Shown: positions 50,938-64,000 of the stretch, piece by piece | Numbering within the stretch: position 1 is the stretch's first letter | Layout: every line of letters begins with the position of its first letter | Notes under the pieces: model-generated | The model's input: only the letters and a program-made list of their open reading frames with translations | Told to the model about the DNA's origin: nothing | Database searches by the model: none | Made by a program: the position numbers and the translations under genes | Origin: Spongilla lacustris | Lineage: Eukaryota > Porifera > Demospongiae > Spongillida > Spongillidae | Assembly: GCA_949361645.1 (NCBI GenBank) | Contig: OX442434.1 | Coordinates: 814,048-878,047 of the forward strand | Direction: 5' to 3' | Length of the DNA: 64,000 nucleotides

Positions 50938-51461
50938 CATGTAGTTTCTGTCTATGACATTAGACTAGCATTGCGTACATCAATATAATCATACGCGCAT
51001 TATTAAAGTGCCACAAAAGTCAATCACGCCACACTTTATTGTTGCCTCAAGTTTGGGATGCATGTCACCTTTGCAATAGAGTTTAAGCTCTCACTCGCTC
51101 TATGCGTGATAAGTTGACCGTACTGCATGTGTCTGACCTAGTCTCGACAGAGCCAGACGTACTAGGTCGTACGAACGAGAGTGGACAGGGGACGTTTTCC
51201 TCGTCCCCAGTCCTTCATAAGTCAACGTACGTCTGATCTGAGCGTGCTCCAAACGACAGCCCTAGAATATTATATCCATATAAGGTGTACATGTACATGT
51301 ATTTGTGGCGGTTGTAAAACTACCTCATAATGAAGTGCGCGCGTACATTTTAGCATATACATGCACTCTAACTTACAAAAACAAATACACCTAGAAATCA
51401 GCTAGCTATACAATGAATTACCGCATTTATGTTTACACCTTTTCCCCACACACATTGCAGA

Positions 51462-62064
<10,603 letters not shown>

Positions 62065-62345
62065 CTATTACGTCTTACAATATTATGTAATACAATGAAA
62101 GTATTTTATAGACAATTCTTAAATTAGTTGAGTGGTTATGTTTTTTAATCGCAACGTGTACGTTCGTATGTTCTTTGCACATACTATTTGGCTCGATCAT
62201 TAGAACAAGTCGTTCCCAGACCGTATGTGGATATAAGCAAGGGTGTGGCTACTCAATTACGTGCTTACAGGGGCGTCGCAGTATAATATACCACGCCACC
62301 CTTTGGCTCCCTCGTTTGCTTGGTTCCTCATTATGGGCTCATATG
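62065..62345. other. 3' flank of RTK3
   Basis: No gene or repeat family is recognised. The stop codon at 62,062-62,064 is followed by AT-rich sequence suitable for a 3' UTR. Confidence 0.5.
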
Positions 62346-62350
62346 CTGGG

Positions 62351-62425
62351 GCCGCCTTAGTTCAGTGGACAAAGACGGGCAACTAGGGGCGCCTCTGCAT
62401 GTCTACTCATATGTTTGAATCCCTA
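62351..62425 (+). repeat. Possible tRNA-derived SINE head
   Basis: 'gccttagttcagtggaca' resembles a tRNA A box, and 'gtttgaatccc' 45 bp later resembles a B box with one or two changes. No cloverleaf with a paired acceptor stem forms by eye, so it is not a functional tRNA. Confidence 0.35.
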
Positions 62426-62654
62426 TCAAATTTAATCTCTTGATGCGATATGCATGCACACATATATATCGCATGCAATGACTGCTTTCTAGGCCCACAC
62501 TCTTGTGGGTCTGGGAGAGAGGGCGGACTATGAGATGGAGTCCTTAAAATCAATGTTCGGTATAAACATTTTGTGTACTCGGGTGTATTATGTTCATGCA
62601 GAAGTTTATGGTGCTTGGGGCACTGAAGCCATGGAGTCACTGTCATATATGTTT

Positions 62655-63545
62655 GGGCATCTTCCCATCTAAGGTGGGAAGACGCTCACACTTAGATGCA
62701 TTAATGAAAAGTCCAAGAGGAGGACCAAGGTGTTGGAGTATTAGATAATGCAAGCACCACAGCCACTATCATGACACCATCCTCAAAGTACCACATATGC
62801 ATGGTATAAACAAATTTAATATGGGTACTCACTGGCTATTTGCAGTGATTATTCTGTGTAGCACCACAGGTAAAAGAAAAAAAAAAAAAAAGTCGCAGTG
62901 GATCCCCTTGTTCAGTTGGATACTAGTTTCTGAGGGGATACATCAAGTTGGTGCCAGAGAACTAGATGCTGCCCAGCAGCACTTCAGGAAAATCCAGACC
63001 AGAATAAAGGCATTTCTCAAATCTAATTTAAAACCACAAATTCTTCATCATTTTAATGTCCTTCAACACAGCCACAGAGACCACGAATCAACTCTCAGAG
63101 GACCAGACACACCTATGTGGATGGACCCAATGAAGTCTGAAGCCGGAACTTGATAGCAACCCAGGTCACCCAGTCCTCCAAGTGCTCCAACAACGGTACA
63201 TCAACTGATTGACATTCCGCGGTTGCAACTCTAATTAGTAAACTCCAGCGCCATATTAAACACAAGCATGCGCATGCAGGGATTTAATCTCGATTTTCGC
63301 ACATCACCTCTTGGTTGTCTTTAGTACATTCCATACACTTATATGTTCGGAGTTCCACACCGTACACGTACGTGCAGTAGTACCGAGTAGTAGGAGTACA
63401 TGTAGGATACGTAGTAGTTTAATAAGTATGCCATTGCCATCCGCCTTTCCCAGGCGTAGCATCGTGGGTATTTGTATAAATTCTATATTACCTTTGTAAT
63501 CTAGTTGCGTGCTTATTTGTGTTATGCTTATAGTTTTGGATGGTA
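62655..63545. repeat. LINE-associated repeat block, second copy
   Basis: Matches 48,600-49,015 directly and 49,250-49,590 in inverse. Positions 62,870-62,960 carry an A-run and extra sequence absent from the first copy. Confidence 0.7.
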
Positions 63546-63865
63546 CGTATGCATATAACATTTTTAGTATTATAATAATTACCGATAATACAATAATTGC
63601 CCCATGGAAGTCGGGCCAGTGTCTTGTTTGGGACTTTCCCTCCTTCGCAGCGTCAATACGTATCTGATGCCACAAGGGAAGCTCTAGAACTGTGCCACAG
63701 CTGCTGAAGCGAGAACTATGCTCTGCTGTCCCACCCCCGGTCACTGTATCAGAGCTACCAGGGGTCCGTATATAGAGTGACCGGGGGTCACTGTATCCTA
63801 GGTTACAGTGACCGGGAGTCACCTGATCCGGGGAGGGGTTTAACCAATCGTAAAGTACCACTTCC
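63546..63865. other. Mixed sequence with TGACC(G)nTCA-type repeats
   Basis: Between about 63,735 and 63,825 the words 'tgaccgggggtcactgta' and 'gtgaccgggagtcac' recur in both orientations around 'tcctagg', making a small foldback. An open minus-strand frame covering 63,304-63,867 crosses several repeats and is not a credible gene. Confidence 0.5.
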
Positions 63866-64000
63866 ACGGGGGAAAAAAATGTCTCGTGTTTAACCCATTA
63901 CATGTATCTTAATTCATAATCCGCATGCATGAACGCAGCCGGCTGCGTGGTGTTCTTTAAAATCCTGTTGGAATACCAGTTCTTTCCTGAAATGTTGAAA
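63866..64000. mobile_element. Left part of a small MITE cut by the window end
   Basis: 'ggaaaaaaatgtctcgtgtt' followed by 'ttctttaaaatcctgttg' and 'tttcctgaaatg' matches one arm of the palindrome at 19,694-19,900. The other arm would lie beyond the window. Confidence 0.65.

Larger units (their letters stand above)
49591..51461. other. Region upstream of receptor kinase 3, with palindromes and a hAT end
   Basis: This contains the paired palindromes at 50,130-50,164 and related CCGGTTG words to 50,290, and a hAT-like end at 50,755-50,937. I see no exon before 51,462, and no TATA box that I can assign. Confidence 0.5.

Noticed and set aside
62351..62425. Functional tRNA gene
   Set aside because: A- and B-box-like words exist, but acceptor and anticodon stems do not pair by eye; kept only as a weak SINE-like call.
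63304..63867. 187-codon minus-strand frame
   Set aside because: It runs through at least two repeat blocks, one shared with 49,250-49,590, and has no coherent domain.

Overview
The window is eukaryotic and looks like an early-branching marine animal, most likely a sponge. Genes are split by short GT-AG introns. There are two receptor tyrosine kinases of a lineage-specific type, one CDKL-family kinase, and a very high load of DNA transposons, foldback MITEs, LINE debris and minisatellites. The sponge assignment is an inference from kinase style and repeat content, not from a species-specific marker.

Layout. Positions 1-15,021 behave as one huge inverted-repeat DNA transposon. The left arm enters the window about 25 bp inside its terminus and carries a wrecked transposase copy (541-1857). 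The right arm ends at 15,021 and carries an intact 875-codon transposase with two C2H2 fingers (11,825-14,452, minus). Between them lie mirrored minisatellites around a hairpin centre near 4,640-4,815, and a 3.4 kb array of a 24-bp unit (6,655-10,010) present only in the right arm. Small palindromic relatives with the same GGGACAGTTTCC end sit at 15,476-16,295 and 40,357-41,172, each with a 4-bp target duplication. Positions 15,000-22,900 hold repeats only, including an 0.8 kb direct duplication and a hAT-like element.

Positions 22,895-32,355 (plus) hold a complete 15-exon CDKL2-like kinase (778 aa by my splice model, which closes in frame). A 1.8 kb foldback element and several tandem arrays occupy its introns. 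On the minus strand, 32,775-36,955 (possibly to 38,537) is receptor tyrosine kinase 1. Positions 37,000-51,400 are transposon-rich: a CR1-like LINE piece, a Tc1-like foldback, two hAT-type elements (one with a perfect 8-bp target duplication) and LINE debris.

Positions 51,462-62,064 (plus) hold receptor tyrosine kinase 3: 16 exons, 819 aa, with signal peptide, an unrecognised Cys-containing ectodomain, EGF, Ser/Thr-rich stalk, membrane helix, tyrosine motifs and kinase. Its 4.7 kb third intron contains an inverted, truncated copy of its own kinase exons (54,620-56,337), sandwiched between two halves of a broken LINE reverse transcriptase. An extra exon with repeated YSHL motifs and an in-frame stop suggests a kinase-less isoform.

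The two receptors are paralogues: exon lengths and phases match almost one for one. All splice models were built by eye from GT/AG sites, phase continuity and paralogue comparison; no transcripts or database searches were available.
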